Shown one piece after another: positions 16,960 through 25,967 of a stretch of 64,000 nt of DNA. Each line of letters opens with the position of its first letter. The stretch's first letter is position 1. The notes under the pieces were generated by a model. It saw nothing but the letters and a program-made list of their open reading frames with translations, was not told where the DNA came from and searched no databases. The position numbers were made by a program, and so were the translations under genes. The stretch comes from PFJX01 sp963713085 (GTDB lineage: Bacteria > Pseudomonadota > Gammaproteobacteria > Burkholderiales > Thiobacillaceae). The DNA lies in NCBI GenBank assembly GCA_963713085.1, contig CAVQKQ010000009.1:1-64000 (forward strand). The letters are read 5' to 3'.

Positions 16960-17715
16960 TCAGGCCTGTTTCAGGAAATGCTTGGCGTAGGCCGGATTGA
17001 CGTTCCTGAGCGGCAGCAGGATGGGCAGGTCGGCGGTATTGAAGTCCGGATCCCAGGCCGGCTCGCCGCAGATGTAGGAACCGATGCGAAGATAGCCCTT
17101 GATCAGGGGCGGCAGCAGCGGGGCGGCGGTGGAGTCCAGGGCTTCAAGCGGCAGGGGGCAACGTGGAAAGACGCGCCATTCGATGGGGGCCAGGTGCTTG
17201 TCCTTGACCGCATGCCATATGCCGGCGGCGTTGTGGCCGCCGTCGGCCATGCCGATGCTGGCGCAGCCGATCAGGTATTCGTGGTTGCCCCGGATCATGT
17301 ATTCCGCCAGGCCGGCCCAGAGCAGGGTGATGACGCCGCCGCCGCGGTAATCGGGGTGGACGCAGGAGCGGCCCACTTCCACCATGCGGCCGCGCAGGTG
17401 CTGTAACCGGGTCAGATCGAATTCGGTCTCGGAATAGTAATTGCCCAGCCGCTTGGCGGCGTCCGGGCCGAGGATGCGGTAGGTGCCCACCACCTCGCCG
17501 GTGTCCGGGTCCCGGACAAGAAGATGCTCACAGAAGGGGTCGTACATGTCGACATCGTAGCCGGGCTCCGCCTGACTGAGGCGGGCGCCCATCTCGTCGG
17601 CGAATACCCGCCAGCGCAGGCGTTGGGCGTCGCGCACGTCAGCCGCGTGACGCGCGACGCTGACCTGGAAATGCTTCTTGACCCGTTCTTCCTGCCCGAT
17701 GCGTTTCTGCAGCAT
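16960..17715 (-). CDS. OlsB-like ornithine N-acyltransferase (GNAT fold)
   Basis: The 251-residue protein is of the Acetyltransf_5/hemolysin-like type: LRWRVFADEMGARL at the N-terminus, CEHLLVRDPDTGEVVGTYRI, and MVEVGRSCVHPDYRGGGVI as the CoA/ACP-binding motif. OlsB attaches a 3-hydroxy fatty acid to the amino group of ornithine, the first step of ornithine-lipid synthesis. A good AAAGGA site precedes the ATG. It is followed on the same strand by the PlsC-like gene, giving an olsB-olsA pair for a phosphate-free membrane lipid. Confidence 0.85.
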   Translation of the reverse strand: MLQKRIGQEERVKKHFQVSVARHAADVRDAQRLRWRVFADEMGARLSQAEPGYDVDMYDPFCEHLLVRDPDTGEVVGTYRILGPDAAKRLGNYYSETEFDLTRLQHLRGRMVEVGRSCVHPDYRGGGVITLLWAGLAEYMIRGNHEYLIGCASIGMADGGHNAAGIWHAVKDKHLAPIEWRVFPRCPLPLEALDSTAAPLLPPLIKGYLRIGSYICGEPAWDPDFNTADLPILLPLRNVNPAYAKHFLKQA

Positions 17716-17838
17716 GGGATGTCCTTTCTTCTGGCTTGATTTGGCGAAGGTAAGGAAACGCTGTTACCGGCGGGTGACGGGGGTGTGAAGAAATGGTTAA
17801 TGGGATGGTCTTCCGCCCTCGCCGATTGACCGCCGCGC

Positions 17839-18285
17839 TCAGTGGGTAATGCGCGCCTGGCCGCCGTCTTCCAGCATGCGGACCCGATCGCCCGGTGCGA
17901 ACTGCTCGCCGGTATCTTCCTGAACCACGGCGATGGTGCGGCCGGAATCCAGCCGCAAGGTGATTTCCAACGCGGGCTTGCGGGTGATGCCTTCTTCCGC
18001 CGCGGAGCCGGCCAGGCCGCCCGCGACGGCACCCAGGACTGCGCCCACGGCGGCGCCTTTGCCCCGGCCCAAGCTGCTGCCGGCCACGCCGCCGACAATG
18101 CCACCCGCGGCGGTACCGACCCCGGACTTGGTGCCCTCCAGCTTCACGGCCCTGACGCTTTCCACCGTTCCCATCCTCACCTCGAATATCCGACGGGCCT
18201 CGCTGCGTTTGTAGTCGTCGCTGCCCAGGCCGCTGGCGCAGCCGGCGAGCATGGCGGGGATCAATATCAGCCACAGGTATTTCAT
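17839..18285 (-). CDS. SlyB-like glycine-zipper outer-membrane lipoprotein
   Basis: The 148-residue product has a lipoprotein signal (LWLILIPAMLAGC) and a glycine-zipper two-helix segment (GTAAGGIVGGVAGSSLGRG ... AVGAVLGAVAGGLAGS). A small beta-rich C-terminal domain follows (ITLRLDSGRTIAVVQEDTGE). This order is that of SlyB/PcP lipoproteins, outer-membrane components linked to envelope stress. The ATG at 18285 follows AAGGAG (TTAAGGAGCAAACC). It lies just 10 bases after the PfkB kinase gene, so the two may be cotranscribed. Confidence 0.88.
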   Translation of the reverse strand: MKYLWLILIPAMLAGCASGLGSDDYKRSEARRIFEVRMGTVESVRAVKLEGTKSGVGTAAGGIVGGVAGSSLGRGKGAAVGAVLGAVAGGLAGSAAEEGITRKPALEITLRLDSGRTIAVVQEDTGEQFAPGDRVRMLEDGGQARITH

Positions 18286-18295
18286 GGTTTGCTCC

Positions 18296-19228
18296 TTAAA
18301 TGGCGTAGCCGAATTCCGATTTGAATCGCTCTGCGACCTCGTCCCAGGTGAAGCCATGGTTCTGGCCGCCGCGCCGGGCGATCTTGATGGCGCCCATCAA
18401 TCCCGCCAGACGGCCGCAGGTGGGCCAGTCCATGCCTTTGTGCATGCCGGTCATCAGGCCCGCCCGAAATGCATCGCCGCAACCGGTGGGGTCCATGACG
18501 GCATGGGCCTTGGCCGGCGGCACTTCGTGTACCCGGCCGGCCGCGTAGATGCGTGAGCCCTGGGCGCCCAGGGTGACGATCAGGGCCTTCACCTCCTTGG
18601 CGAGATCATCCAATTTATGACCGGTCCGCTCCTGCAACAGCTTCGCTTCGTAGTCATTGACCGCCACGTAGTCCGCAAGTTCGACGAATTGTTGCAATTC
18701 CACGCCGCTGAACATGGGCAGCCCCTGGCCGGGATCGAAGATAAAGGGGATGCCCGCCTCGTGGAACTGGCGGGCATGGTCCAGCATGCCCTGCCGGCCG
18801 TCCGGGGCGACGATGCCGAGCTTGATGTCCCGGGCCTGGTCCACCCGGTTTTCGTGGGCGTGGTTCATGGCGCCGGGGTGGAAAGCGGTGATCTGGTTAT
18901 CGGCCAGGTCGGTGGTGATGAAGGCCTGGGCCGTGAAGGTGTCGGCAATGCTCCGGATGTGGCCCCGCTCGATGCCCAGCCGGTCGAGGCGCTCGCCATA
19001 GGCGGGGAAGTCGTCGCCCACCGTGGCCATGATCACCGGCTCGCCCCCCAGCAGCTTCATGGTGTAGGCGATGTTGCCGGCGCAGCCTCCGTATTCGCGG
19101 CGCATGTCCGGCACCAGGAAGGCCACGTTCAGGATGTGGATCTGGTCGGGCAGGATGTGGTTCTTGAAATGGTCGTGGAAGACCATGATGGTGTCGAAGG
19201 CCATGGAGCCGCAGATCAGGGTGCGCAT
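18296..19228 (-). CDS. PfkB-family carbohydrate/nucleoside kinase
   Basis: The 310-residue cytosolic kinase shows the PfkB N-terminal signature (REYGGCAGNIAYTMKLLGG) and the C-terminal catalytic motif DPTGCGDAFRAGL with the base Asp. It phosphorylates a sugar or nucleoside using ATP. The overall sequence (VCGSMAFDT-like start; LPDQIHILNVAFLVP) fits the adenosine-kinase-like branch common in betaproteobacteria; the substrate is not certain. The ATG at 19228 matches the family N-terminus, although the frame is open to 19357. Confidence 0.88.
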   Translation of the reverse strand: MRTLICGSMAFDTIMVFHDHFKNHILPDQIHILNVAFLVPDMRREYGGCAGNIAYTMKLLGGEPVIMATVGDDFPAYGERLDRLGIERGHIRSIADTFTAQAFITTDLADNQITAFHPGAMNHAHENRVDQARDIKLGIVAPDGRQGMLDHARQFHEAGIPFIFDPGQGLPMFSGVELQQFVELADYVAVNDYEAKLLQERTGHKLDDLAKEVKALIVTLGAQGSRIYAAGRVHEVPPAKAHAVMDPTGCGDAFRAGLMTGMHKGMDWPTCGRLAGLMGAIKIARRGGQNHGFTWDEVAERFKSEFGYAI

Positions 19229-19348
19229 AGAACTGTTTTTTCCGGGTTGCTGAACGGTTGAATTGTCCCGCGCGCAACTGTCCGCCGCCATGAAAAATTC
19301 ATGGCCCGGCAATGAAAGCGCAATCCCCGCTCCCCATCCTTCGCGGCC

Positions 19349-20218
19349 ATGATGCATCGGATCCGCCTGTTTCTATATACGTTTCCTCTCCTGGCCTGGA
19401 GCGCGGATGCCTTGGCCTGGGGTTTGCACACCCACGTCTACTTCGCCCAGCTACTGGTCTGGGCGGTCCCGCTGCTCGACGGCAAGCTGCGTGGCGCGGT
19501 GCTCAAGTATCCCCGCCTGGTGATGGCGGGGGCCTGTCTGCCGGACCTGGCCCTGTCCGCCCCTCGAATCGGCAGCCAGGCCTTCTCCGGGAGCCATGAA
19601 TGGCTCAAGGTGCACGACCTGCTGGGACGCGTCGAGGGAGAGGCGGAGCAGGCCCTGGCGGTGGGCTATGCCAGCCATCTGTTCGTCGACGTGATCGCCC
19701 ACAACCACTTCGTGCCGGCCCACGAGAAGCTTTGGCTGGACGTGCCCTGGCTGACCCACGTGACGGTGGAGTGGGCCATGGACGCCCATATCGCCAGCCA
19801 TGCCTTCGCCCAGCCGGGAGAGTTGCTTGCGGACGAGGAGAAGGCGGCGGTGGATTTCGCGGCTCGGCATTTTGCCTGCAGTGCCGATCAGGCCCGGAGG
19901 GCACTGCGTCTGCTGGCCAGGGCGGACCGCCAACTGCGGCGCTCCCGCGTGCCCCAGTTGTGCTACCGGACCATGCGCCTGGATGAAAGGCTCCAGGCCC
20001 GATTTGACAGCTATATCAAGGCCACCGCCGGACGCCTGGCCCAGCTGAACCGGGTGTTGGATTGGGAAGCGCCGGCCTGGGAAGCGGAACTACTTTGCCA
20101 GGACACCAAGAAGGCCAGGCTGGAGCCATTCAGCAAGGAACAGCTGCGCGGACTGCTGCCCGTGCCCCAGGACCTATTCTGCCAGGCCAGCGCAGGCCTT
20201 AACGGGATGGCGGCCTGA
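19349..20218 (+). CDS. Zinc-dependent phospholipase C/S1-P1-fold protein
   Basis: The 289-residue protein begins with a signal-peptide-like stretch ending in LAWG. The mature N-terminus WGLHTHVYFAQLL, the AGACLPDLAL Asp and the GYASHLFVDVIAHNHFVP histidines/Asp are the zinc ligands of the zinc-dependent phospholipase C family. Such proteins hydrolyse phospholipids or phosphodiesters outside the cytoplasm; the substrate here is unknown. It is transcribed divergently from the PfkB kinase and ends shortly before the convergent ccmI gene. Confidence 0.8.
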   Translation: MMHRIRLFLYTFPLLAWSADALAWGLHTHVYFAQLLVWAVPLLDGKLRGAVLKYPRLVMAGACLPDLALSAPRIGSQAFSGSHEWLKVHDLLGRVEGEAEQALAVGYASHLFVDVIAHNHFVPAHEKLWLDVPWLTHVTVEWAMDAHIASHAFAQPGELLADEEKAAVDFAARHFACSADQARRALRLLARADRQLRRSRVPQLCYRTMRLDERLQARFDSYIKATAGRLAQLNRVLDWEAPAWEAELLCQDTKKARLEPFSKEQLRGLLPVPQDLFCQASAGLNGMAA

Positions 20219-20243
20219 GTTGGCCTCCGGAAATCGCGGCCGG

Positions 20244-21536
20244 TTACTGGTGTACCCGGTCGATGACCAGCTTGACCCCTTTGGCCCCCACCTTGACCGA
20301 AGCGATGCTGCCCTCCAGATCGCCGCTCGCCGGCATTGGTCGGCCGGACTTGGAAACGCGGGCGGTGAGCATCACCACTTTCTGATTGGACAGAGCCATG
20401 GACGGAATCATGGCCATGCTGTCGTCCAGAGTGAACTCCAGGGGAAGCTGGCCCACCTGGGTCTTCATGGCCGCCAGGGGGGGGCCGCCACCACCGCCGC
20501 TGGCGAACACGAACACCGTATCGCCGGGATTAGCCTTGTCCTTGAGGGCGGGTGCCAGATCCAGCTTGCCGCTGATGGTGGCGCCCCCATTGGCTGCTGC
20601 CTTGGTCGGCGGCGCCGCCTGTTCCGCGAGGTTGTCCAGACCGGGCGGGCCGCCGTTGGCCAGCCGGTCCGCCTCGGCCTTGGCGGACAGGATGTCCTTG
20701 GTGTAGGCGGAGTCGGGCGGCAGTTGAGCCAGCAGGCGCTGGAACTGCTTAGACGCACCGGCGTAGTCCTTGCTCTGGAAGGCGGCGATGGCGGACAACT
20801 CCAGCGACTTGGTGTCATTGGGATCCATGGCCAGGGCCTTGCGCACCAGTTCCATGGGCTCCCCCGCCAGATTGCGGCCATGTTGGATGGCCAGGGCCTC
20901 CGCATAGCCGCTGAGGACGGAGGCGTCGCCGGGCACCACCTTGACCGCCCGTTCATAGGTCTTGACCGCTTCCGGCCAGCGATCCATGGCGCTGTAAACC
21001 TTGGCCAGCATCACCCAAGCCTTGCCGTCCTCGGGATTGGCCTGGACCTTGGCCTCCATTTGCTGGGCCAGCTTGGCCATATCATGGCCTTTGGGCAGGC
21101 CGGACGCGCCGTCGGTCTGGGCGCTGGCCTGGGTGTGGGCCTGCGCCATCTCCATCAAGGCGGCGGGCGTGCCCAACCAAAAATAGATGGCGAAGGCGGC
21201 GATGGGCAGCAGCGCCCCCAGGCCATAGCCCAGCAGGCGACCGCCCGGGATGGCCGGCGTGTCCGACCCATCCTGTGCCAGGGCGTCTTCCGCCAGGCGG
21301 GACTCCAATTCCACCTTGGCGGCATGGAATTGCTCTTCCGCCAACAGACCGTTGGCGCAATCCGCTTCCATTTCCTTCAGTTGGTCGCGATAGACGGCGA
21401 TGTTGATATCGCGCCGCCCGAGCTTGTCCGGACCGGCTTTTTTCCGCAGCAGCGGGGGGAGAACAAGCACCAGGGCGATGGCGACAAACAGAACGGAAAC
21501 GATCCAGAACAGGGAAACGGACCAGAATGGGTTCAT
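20244..21536 (-). CDS. ccmI: Cytochrome c maturation protein CcmI (CycH)
   Basis: The 430-residue protein has two membrane segments, one at residues 5-25 (SLFWIVSVLFVAIALVLVL) and one near 100-120. The cytoplasmic loop between them is leucine-zipper-like, and a periplasmic TPR domain follows (AWVMLAKVYSAMDRWPEAVK). The C-terminal beta-rich domain reads GATISGKLDLAPALKD. CcmI chaperones apocytochrome c and presents its CXXCH to the CcmF/CcmH heme lyase. It is the last gene of ccmABCDEFGHI and overlaps ccmH by 4 bases. Confidence 0.93.
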   Translation of the reverse strand: MNPFWSVSLFWIVSVLFVAIALVLVLPPLLRKKAGPDKLGRRDINIAVYRDQLKEMEADCANGLLAEEQFHAAKVELESRLAEDALAQDGSDTPAIPGGRLLGYGLGALLPIAAFAIYFWLGTPAALMEMAQAHTQASAQTDGASGLPKGHDMAKLAQQMEAKVQANPEDGKAWVMLAKVYSAMDRWPEAVKTYERAVKVVPGDASVLSGYAEALAIQHGRNLAGEPMELVRKALAMDPNDTKSLELSAIAAFQSKDYAGASKQFQRLLAQLPPDSAYTKDILSAKAEADRLANGGPPGLDNLAEQAAPPTKAAANGGATISGKLDLAPALKDKANPGDTVFVFASGGGGGPPLAAMKTQVGQLPLEFTLDDSMAMIPSMALSNQKVVMLTARVSKSGRPMPASGDLEGSIASVKVGAKGVKLVIDRVHQ

Positions 21537-21985
21537 TGATTTTCATCCAGCAGTTTTGCGGCGGCGACGAGTCGCGACTCGTCCATGGGTTGATCTTGCA
21601 GGGCGCGGCGCTTCTTCAGGGTGGCGTACCAGACGCCCCCACCGATGCCCAGGAACAGCAGGGGCCCCAGCCAAAGCAGATAGGTCACCGGCTTGAACGG
21701 CGGGCGGTACAGAACGAAGTCGCCATAGCGGGTGGTGAGGTAGGAAAGTACTTCCTTGTCGCTCTTGCCTTCCTTCATCAGCTTGCGAATCTCGCGGCGC
21801 AGGTCCTCCGCCAGTTCCGCGTGGGAACCGGCCAGGGATTCGTTCTGGCACACCAGGCAGCGCAGGTCCGAGGCCAGGTTCACCATGCGCTGCTCGATGG
21901 CCGGATCGTCCGCAAGGGGCTTGGCCTCGCCGGCGAGGGTGGTTACGGAAACGGCCAGGAGGGCCGCCATCAGGATCGCTCTCAT
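21533..21985 (-). CDS. ccmH: Cytochrome c maturation thiol-reductase CcmH
   Basis: The 150-residue periplasmic protein has a signal peptide, the LRCLVCQNESLAGSHAELA motif (LRCxxCQ) that reduces the apocytochrome CXXCH, and a C-terminal membrane anchor (PVTYLLWLGPLLFLGIGGGVW). It works with CcmG and CcmF. Overlaps of 4 bases with both neighbours show tight operon coupling. It is the short CcmH type, with the TPR part in a separate ccmI. Confidence 0.95.
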   Translation of the reverse strand: MRAILMAALLAVSVTTLAGEAKPLADDPAIEQRMVNLASDLRCLVCQNESLAGSHAELAEDLRREIRKLMKEGKSDKEVLSYLTTRYGDFVLYRPPFKPVTYLLWLGPLLFLGIGGGVWYATLKKRRALQDQPMDESRLVAAAKLLDENQ

Positions 21986-22503
21986 TGGTTCAATTCCTTG
22001 ATCATGGGCAGAAGCTTGTTCTCCCAGGTGTCGGCGTCGATCGGGGCGATATGCTTCAGCCGGATGATGCCCTGCTTGTCAATGAGGTAGGTTTCCGGGG
22101 TGCCGGTGACGCCGTAATCGATGCCGGCCATGCCGGAAAGATCGTCGGCCACCGCCAGATAGGGATTGCCGGTCCGTTTGAGCAAGGCGTCGGCCTCCCG
22201 GTCCTTGTCCTTCCAGTTGAGGCCGACGATGGGGACCACCCCCATCTGGGCGATCTGCATCAGGCCTTCGTGTTCCTGGCGGCAGGCTACGCACCAGGGT
22301 GCCCAGACATTGAGCAGCCAGACCTTGCCCTTCATGTCCGCCGGGCTGAAGGTCTTCTCGGGATGGCCGACCTGGGGCAAGGTAAACGCCGGCGCCGGCT
22401 TGCCGATGAAGGGCGAAGGCACCTCACGCGGGTTCAGGTACAACCCTTTGAAGAAGAAGCCGGCCAGGACGACGAAGAGGATCAGCGGCAACCAACGTTT
22501 CAT
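21982..22503 (-). CDS. ccmG: Thiol:disulfide oxidoreductase CcmG/DsbE
   Basis: The 173-residue thioredoxin-like protein has an N-terminal membrane anchor (WLPLILFVVLAGFFFKGLY) and the active site WAPWCVACRQEH. The cis-Pro loop GTPETYLID and the family-typical IDYGVTG insert are also present. It passes reducing power from CcdA/DsbD to CcmH and apocytochrome c. It sits between ccmF and ccmH with 4-base overlaps on both sides. Confidence 0.95.
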   Translation of the reverse strand: MKRWLPLILFVVLAGFFFKGLYLNPREVPSPFIGKPAPAFTLPQVGHPEKTFSPADMKGKVWLLNVWAPWCVACRQEHEGLMQIAQMGVVPIVGLNWKDKDREADALLKRTGNPYLAVADDLSGMAGIDYGVTGTPETYLIDKQGIIRLKHIAPIDADTWENKLLPMIKELNQ

Positions 22504-24476
22504 GCACGCGCTCCCTGCGCCAGCGCGGTGGACACGGCTGACTTTCTCATGGAAATCCGGTAGCGCCGGTCGGAGGCCGCCAGCAAACCACCAAACGCCA
22601 GCATGGCCCCACCCATCCAGAGCCAGATGATGAACGGCTTGTAGTAGACCCGCACCGCCCAGGCGCCACCTTCAAGCGGCTCGCCCAGTGAAACATAGAT
22701 GTCGCTGAAGAACCTGGGGGCGATCGCCGCCTCGGTCATGGACTGCCCGGAGGCGTTGTAGACGCGCTTTTCCGGATTGAGCACGGCCACCTGGCTACCC
22801 CCCTTGCTGACCTCGATCTCGCCGCGCGCGGCCATGTAGTTGGGACCCGGCACCTGGCTGACGCCCTTGAACGTGAAGCTGTAGCCGGCCAGTTCCACCT
22901 GGTCGTTCGGCATCATCTTCACATCCCGCTCGGTCTGGTAGTTGGACACCATGGTGATGCCACCCACCGCCAGCGCGATGCCGAAATGGGCCAGCTGCAT
23001 GCCCCAGAACGCACGGGGCAGGCTGGTCAGCCGCGCAACGATCGCCCCGTTGGTATGCTTGAGCCGCTCGCGGAAACCCTCGATCACGGTCAACGCAATC
23101 CACATCGCCAGCATCAGGCCCATGCTGGCCCAGGCGTTGAAGCCCTTCTGGGTGAACGGCACGATCAGACCCACGGCCACGGACACCGCCAAGGCCCACT
23201 TCAGTCGCGTGGCCAGGTCCGGCAGGCTGGCCTGTTTCCAGCGCACCAGCGGGCCAATACCCATGAGGAACAGCGCGGGGGCTATTACGGGCACGAACAC
23301 GGCGTTGAAATAAGGTGGCCCAACGGAGATCTTGCCCATGCCCATGGCATCTATGAACAGCGGATACAAGGTGCCCAGCAACACGGTAGCCAGGGCGGCG
23401 AGCAGGACCACATTGTTGGACAGCAACAGCGCCTCCCGGGAGAACCAGGTGAAACCGCCGCCGCTCAGCATCTTCGGCGCACGCCAGGCGTAGAGCAGCA
23501 GCGAGCCACCGATCACCACGCCAAGGAAGCCCAGGATGAACACACCCCGCGCAGGATCCGTCGCGAAGGCATGGATGGAGGAGAGCACGCCGGAGCGCAC
23601 CAGGAAGGTGCCCAGCAGGGAGAGCGAGAAGGCGGCGATGGCCATCAGGATGGTCCAGGCCTTGAAGGCGCCGCGTTTTTCCGTCACAGCCAAGGAGTGG
23701 ATCAGGGCGGTGCCCGCCAACCAGGGCATGAAGGAGGCGTTTTCGGTGGGGTCCCAGAACCACCAGCCGCCCCAGCCCAGTTCCTTATAGGCCCACCAGC
23801 TGCCCATGGTGATGCCGGCGGAGAGGAACATCCAGGCCACGATGGTCCAGGGACGCGACCAGCGCGCCCAGGCGGCATCCATCTTGCCGGAGAGCAGGGC
23901 GGAAATGGCGAAGGCGAATGCCACGGAGAAACCGACATAACCCATGTACAGCGTGGGCGGATGCATCACCATGCCCGGGTCCTGCAGCAGCGGGTTCAGG
24001 TCGTTGCCGTCAGCGGGGATCGGGAATATGCGTACGAAGGGGTTGGAGGTAATCAGCATGAACGACAGGAATCCCACCGAGATCAGGCCCATGACGCCCA
24101 CCACCCGGGAAACCATCTCGTCGGGCAGGTGGCGCGAGAACACCGTAACCGCCGTGGTCCAGAAGCCGAGAATCAGGGTCCACAGCAGTATTGAGCCTTC
24201 ATGAGAGCCCCAGGTGGCAGTGAAACAGTAGATCTTCGGTAACTCGGAGAAAGAGTTCTTCGCCACGTTCAACACCGAGAAATCGTTGGTGACGAACGAG
24301 TAGGCCAGGCAGCCGAAGGCGATGGCCACGAACACGAACTGCCCCTGGGCCGCCGGTCGGGCTACCGCCATCAGGCTGGCTTTGCCCTTGTGCGCCCCAT
24401 ATAGGGGCAGGGTGGCTTGTACGATCGCCAGCAGCAGGGCGACGATGAGGGCGAATTGGCCAAGTTCAGGAATCAT
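22500..24476 (-). CDS. ccmF: Heme lyase subunit CcmF
   Basis: The 658-residue polytopic protein carries the WWD heme-handling domain (ELGWGGWWFWDPTENASFMPW region) and about 15 membrane segments, the usual length for bacterial CcmF. The conserved histidines near PGMVMHPPTLYMGYVG and LIHSLAVTEKRGAFKAW are present. CcmF with CcmH/CcmI joins heme from holo-CcmE to apocytochrome c in the periplasm. It follows ccmE by 70 bases and overlaps ccmG. Confidence 0.96.
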   Translation of the reverse strand: MIPELGQFALIVALLLAIVQATLPLYGAHKGKASLMAVARPAAQGQFVFVAIAFGCLAYSFVTNDFSVLNVAKNSFSELPKIYCFTATWGSHEGSILLWTLILGFWTTAVTVFSRHLPDEMVSRVVGVMGLISVGFLSFMLITSNPFVRIFPIPADGNDLNPLLQDPGMVMHPPTLYMGYVGFSVAFAFAISALLSGKMDAAWARWSRPWTIVAWMFLSAGITMGSWWAYKELGWGGWWFWDPTENASFMPWLAGTALIHSLAVTEKRGAFKAWTILMAIAAFSLSLLGTFLVRSGVLSSIHAFATDPARGVFILGFLGVVIGGSLLLYAWRAPKMLSGGGFTWFSREALLLSNNVVLLAALATVLLGTLYPLFIDAMGMGKISVGPPYFNAVFVPVIAPALFLMGIGPLVRWKQASLPDLATRLKWALAVSVAVGLIVPFTQKGFNAWASMGLMLAMWIALTVIEGFRERLKHTNGAIVARLTSLPRAFWGMQLAHFGIALAVGGITMVSNYQTERDVKMMPNDQVELAGYSFTFKGVSQVPGPNYMAARGEIEVSKGGSQVAVLNPEKRVYNASGQSMTEAAIAPRFFSDIYVSLGEPLEGGAWAVRVYYKPFIIWLWMGGAMLAFGGLLAASDRRYRISMRKSAVSTALAQGARA

Positions 24477-24546
24477 GACTCTCTCCGGTCAGACGATTGG
24501 GTGATACCCGCCCCGTAGGACGGAAATCGCGGCTTGATTGCCATTG

Positions 24547-24984
24547 CTACTTCACCAGGGTTTTTTGCGCCTTCTCGATCGCGCTTGCGGCTTCTGGAGG
24601 CATGTAGTTCTCGTCGTGCTTGGCCAGCACCTGGGTGGCCGTGAATATGCCTTCACCCCCCATTTTTCCTTCCGCCACCACGCCCTTGCCTTCCTTGAAC
24701 AGGTCGGGAAGGATGCCTTTGTAGGTAACCGGCATGGACTTGGCGGTATCGGTCACCACGAAGTGCACCGTCAGCCCGTCGGCATCGCGTTTCAGGCTAC
24801 CCTTTTCCACCAGGCCGCCGATCCGGAAAGCCCGGTCGATGGGAACCTTGCCCTCGACTACCTCGGTCGGGGTGTGGAAGAACACCAGATTATCCCTGAA
24901 GGCATTCATTATCAGTGCGACGGCGATGCCGATGCCGGCCAGGGCCAGGCCGATGACGAGGAGTTTCTTGTGCCGGGATTTCAT
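24547..24984 (-). CDS. ccmE: Heme chaperone CcmE
   Basis: The 145-residue membrane-anchored periplasmic chaperone binds heme covalently through the His of LAKHDENYMPPE, which is seen here with the conserved downstream Tyr. The N-terminal anchor (KLLVIGLALAGIGIAVALI) and OB-fold strands are intact. The start at 24984 is chosen because its ATG overlaps the ccmD stop (ATGA) and gives the standard MKSRHKK terminus; another ATG lies 12 bases upstream. Confidence 0.95.
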   Translation of the reverse strand: MKSRHKKLLVIGLALAGIGIAVALIMNAFRDNLVFFHTPTEVVEGKVPIDRAFRIGGLVEKGSLKRDADGLTVHFVVTDTAKSMPVTYKGILPDLFKEGKGVVAEGKMGGEGIFTATQVLAKHDENYMPPEAASAIEKAQKTLVK

Positions 24985-25154
24985 TGCGATTCCCATCGCT
25001 GCATGCGTTTGAGGCGTTGGATAGTTTCGCCTTTGGACCGCGACAGCTGAATGATCTCGATCAAAATAATCAAAGCGGTGACACCGTAGGAGCCCCAGAC
25101 ATAGAAGCCGTAGCCTCCCATGTGCCAGAACTCAGACCAACTTGCCCATTCCAT
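24981..25154 (-). CDS. ccmD: Heme exporter accessory protein CcmD
   Basis: This 57-residue gene is easily missed. The product MEWASWSEFWHMGGYGFYVW has the Trp/Tyr-rich N-terminus typical of CcmD, then one membrane helix (VTALIILIEIIQL) and a basic cytoplasmic tail (RSKGETIQRLKRMQRW). CcmD helps release holo-CcmE from the CcmABC complex. It lies between ccmC and ccmE in the canonical order and its TGA overlaps the ccmE start. Confidence 0.9.
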   Translation of the reverse strand: MEWASWSEFWHMGGYGFYVWGSYGVTALIILIEIIQLSRSKGETIQRLKRMQRWESQ

Positions 25155-25235
25155 ATCCGTCTTCCTGTATCAATTTCGTTATCCATACCTAAGCCGTCCG
25201 GATTGTCCCGGCAGGACAATCCAACAGTGTTTGGT

Positions 25236-25967
25236 TCAATCCCGGCCCAAGAGTTCCTTGACCCATTCCGTTTGCCGCTCCCGTTCCAGGATGAGGTTGC
25301 GTACCCGGGCGAAGGCCACGGCGATGGTGTAAAGCCAAGCGGCGATGGCCATGATCAACATGCCCAGGAGCATGGTCTTGGCCATTGAGGGCGCCTTCAT
25401 CAGATTGATGGAGGCGCCTTGGTGCAGGGTGTTCCACCACTTCACCGAGAAATAGATGATGGGCACGTTGATGGCGCCGATCAGGGTAAGCAGGGAACCG
25501 GCCCGATCGCCGCGCCTGACATCATCGATAGCGGCCCACAGGGCGATGATGCCCACGTACAGGAACAGCAGGATCAGTTCCGAGGTGAGGCGTGCGTCCC
25601 ACACCCACCAGGCCCCCCACATGGGCTTGCCCCACCAGGCACCGGTCCACAGGGCGATGAAGGTGAACAAAGCACCGGTGGGGGCCAGTGCCCTAGCCAT
25701 CATGAACGACAGCCGGGTGTTGAAGGCCAGGCCGATGGCGCCCCAAAAGGCCATCACCAGATAGATGAACATGGACATCCAGGCCGCCGGCACGTGAATG
25801 AAGATGATGCGGTAGGCCTCGCCCTGCTGGAAGTCCGTGGGGGCCACGAAGAAGCTGATATAGAGCCCGACCCCGGTCAGCAGGGCGGCGCTCCAGGCGA
25901 ACCAGGGGATGAGCAGGCCGGAAATGCGGTAGAAATTGGCGGGAGAGGCGTAAGTATATAGGTTCAT
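25236..25967 (-). CDS. ccmC: Heme-handling membrane protein CcmC
   Basis: The 243-residue, six-helix protein loads heme on CcmE. It carries the tryptophan-rich motif WGAWWVWDARLT facing the periplasm and two flanking histidines (IFIHVPAAW; WNTLHQGASI). The ATG at 25967 overlaps the ccmB stop by 4 bases. The frame stays open far upstream within ccmB, but that part is not CcmC. Confidence 0.95.
   Translation of the reverse strand: MNLYTYASPANFYRISGLLIPWFAWSAALLTGVGLYISFFVAPTDFQQGEAYRIIFIHVPAAWMSMFIYLVMAFWGAIGLAFNTRLSFMMARALAPTGALFTFIALWTGAWWGKPMWGAWWVWDARLTSELILLFLYVGIIALWAAIDDVRRGDRAGSLLTLIGAINVPIIYFSVKWWNTLHQGASINLMKAPSMAKTMLLGMLIMAIAAWLYTIAVAFARVRNLILERERQTEWVKELLGRD

Noticed and set aside
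15620..16990. 456-codon plus-strand ORF opposite lipB and the PlsC-like gene
   Set aside because: GC-driven antisense frame without a recognisable domain; both real genes on the minus strand have clear catalytic motifs.
22986..24194. 402-codon plus-strand ORF inside ccmF
   Set aside because: Antisense to an obvious CcmF; low-complexity, very hydrophilic and His/Gln/Gly-rich.
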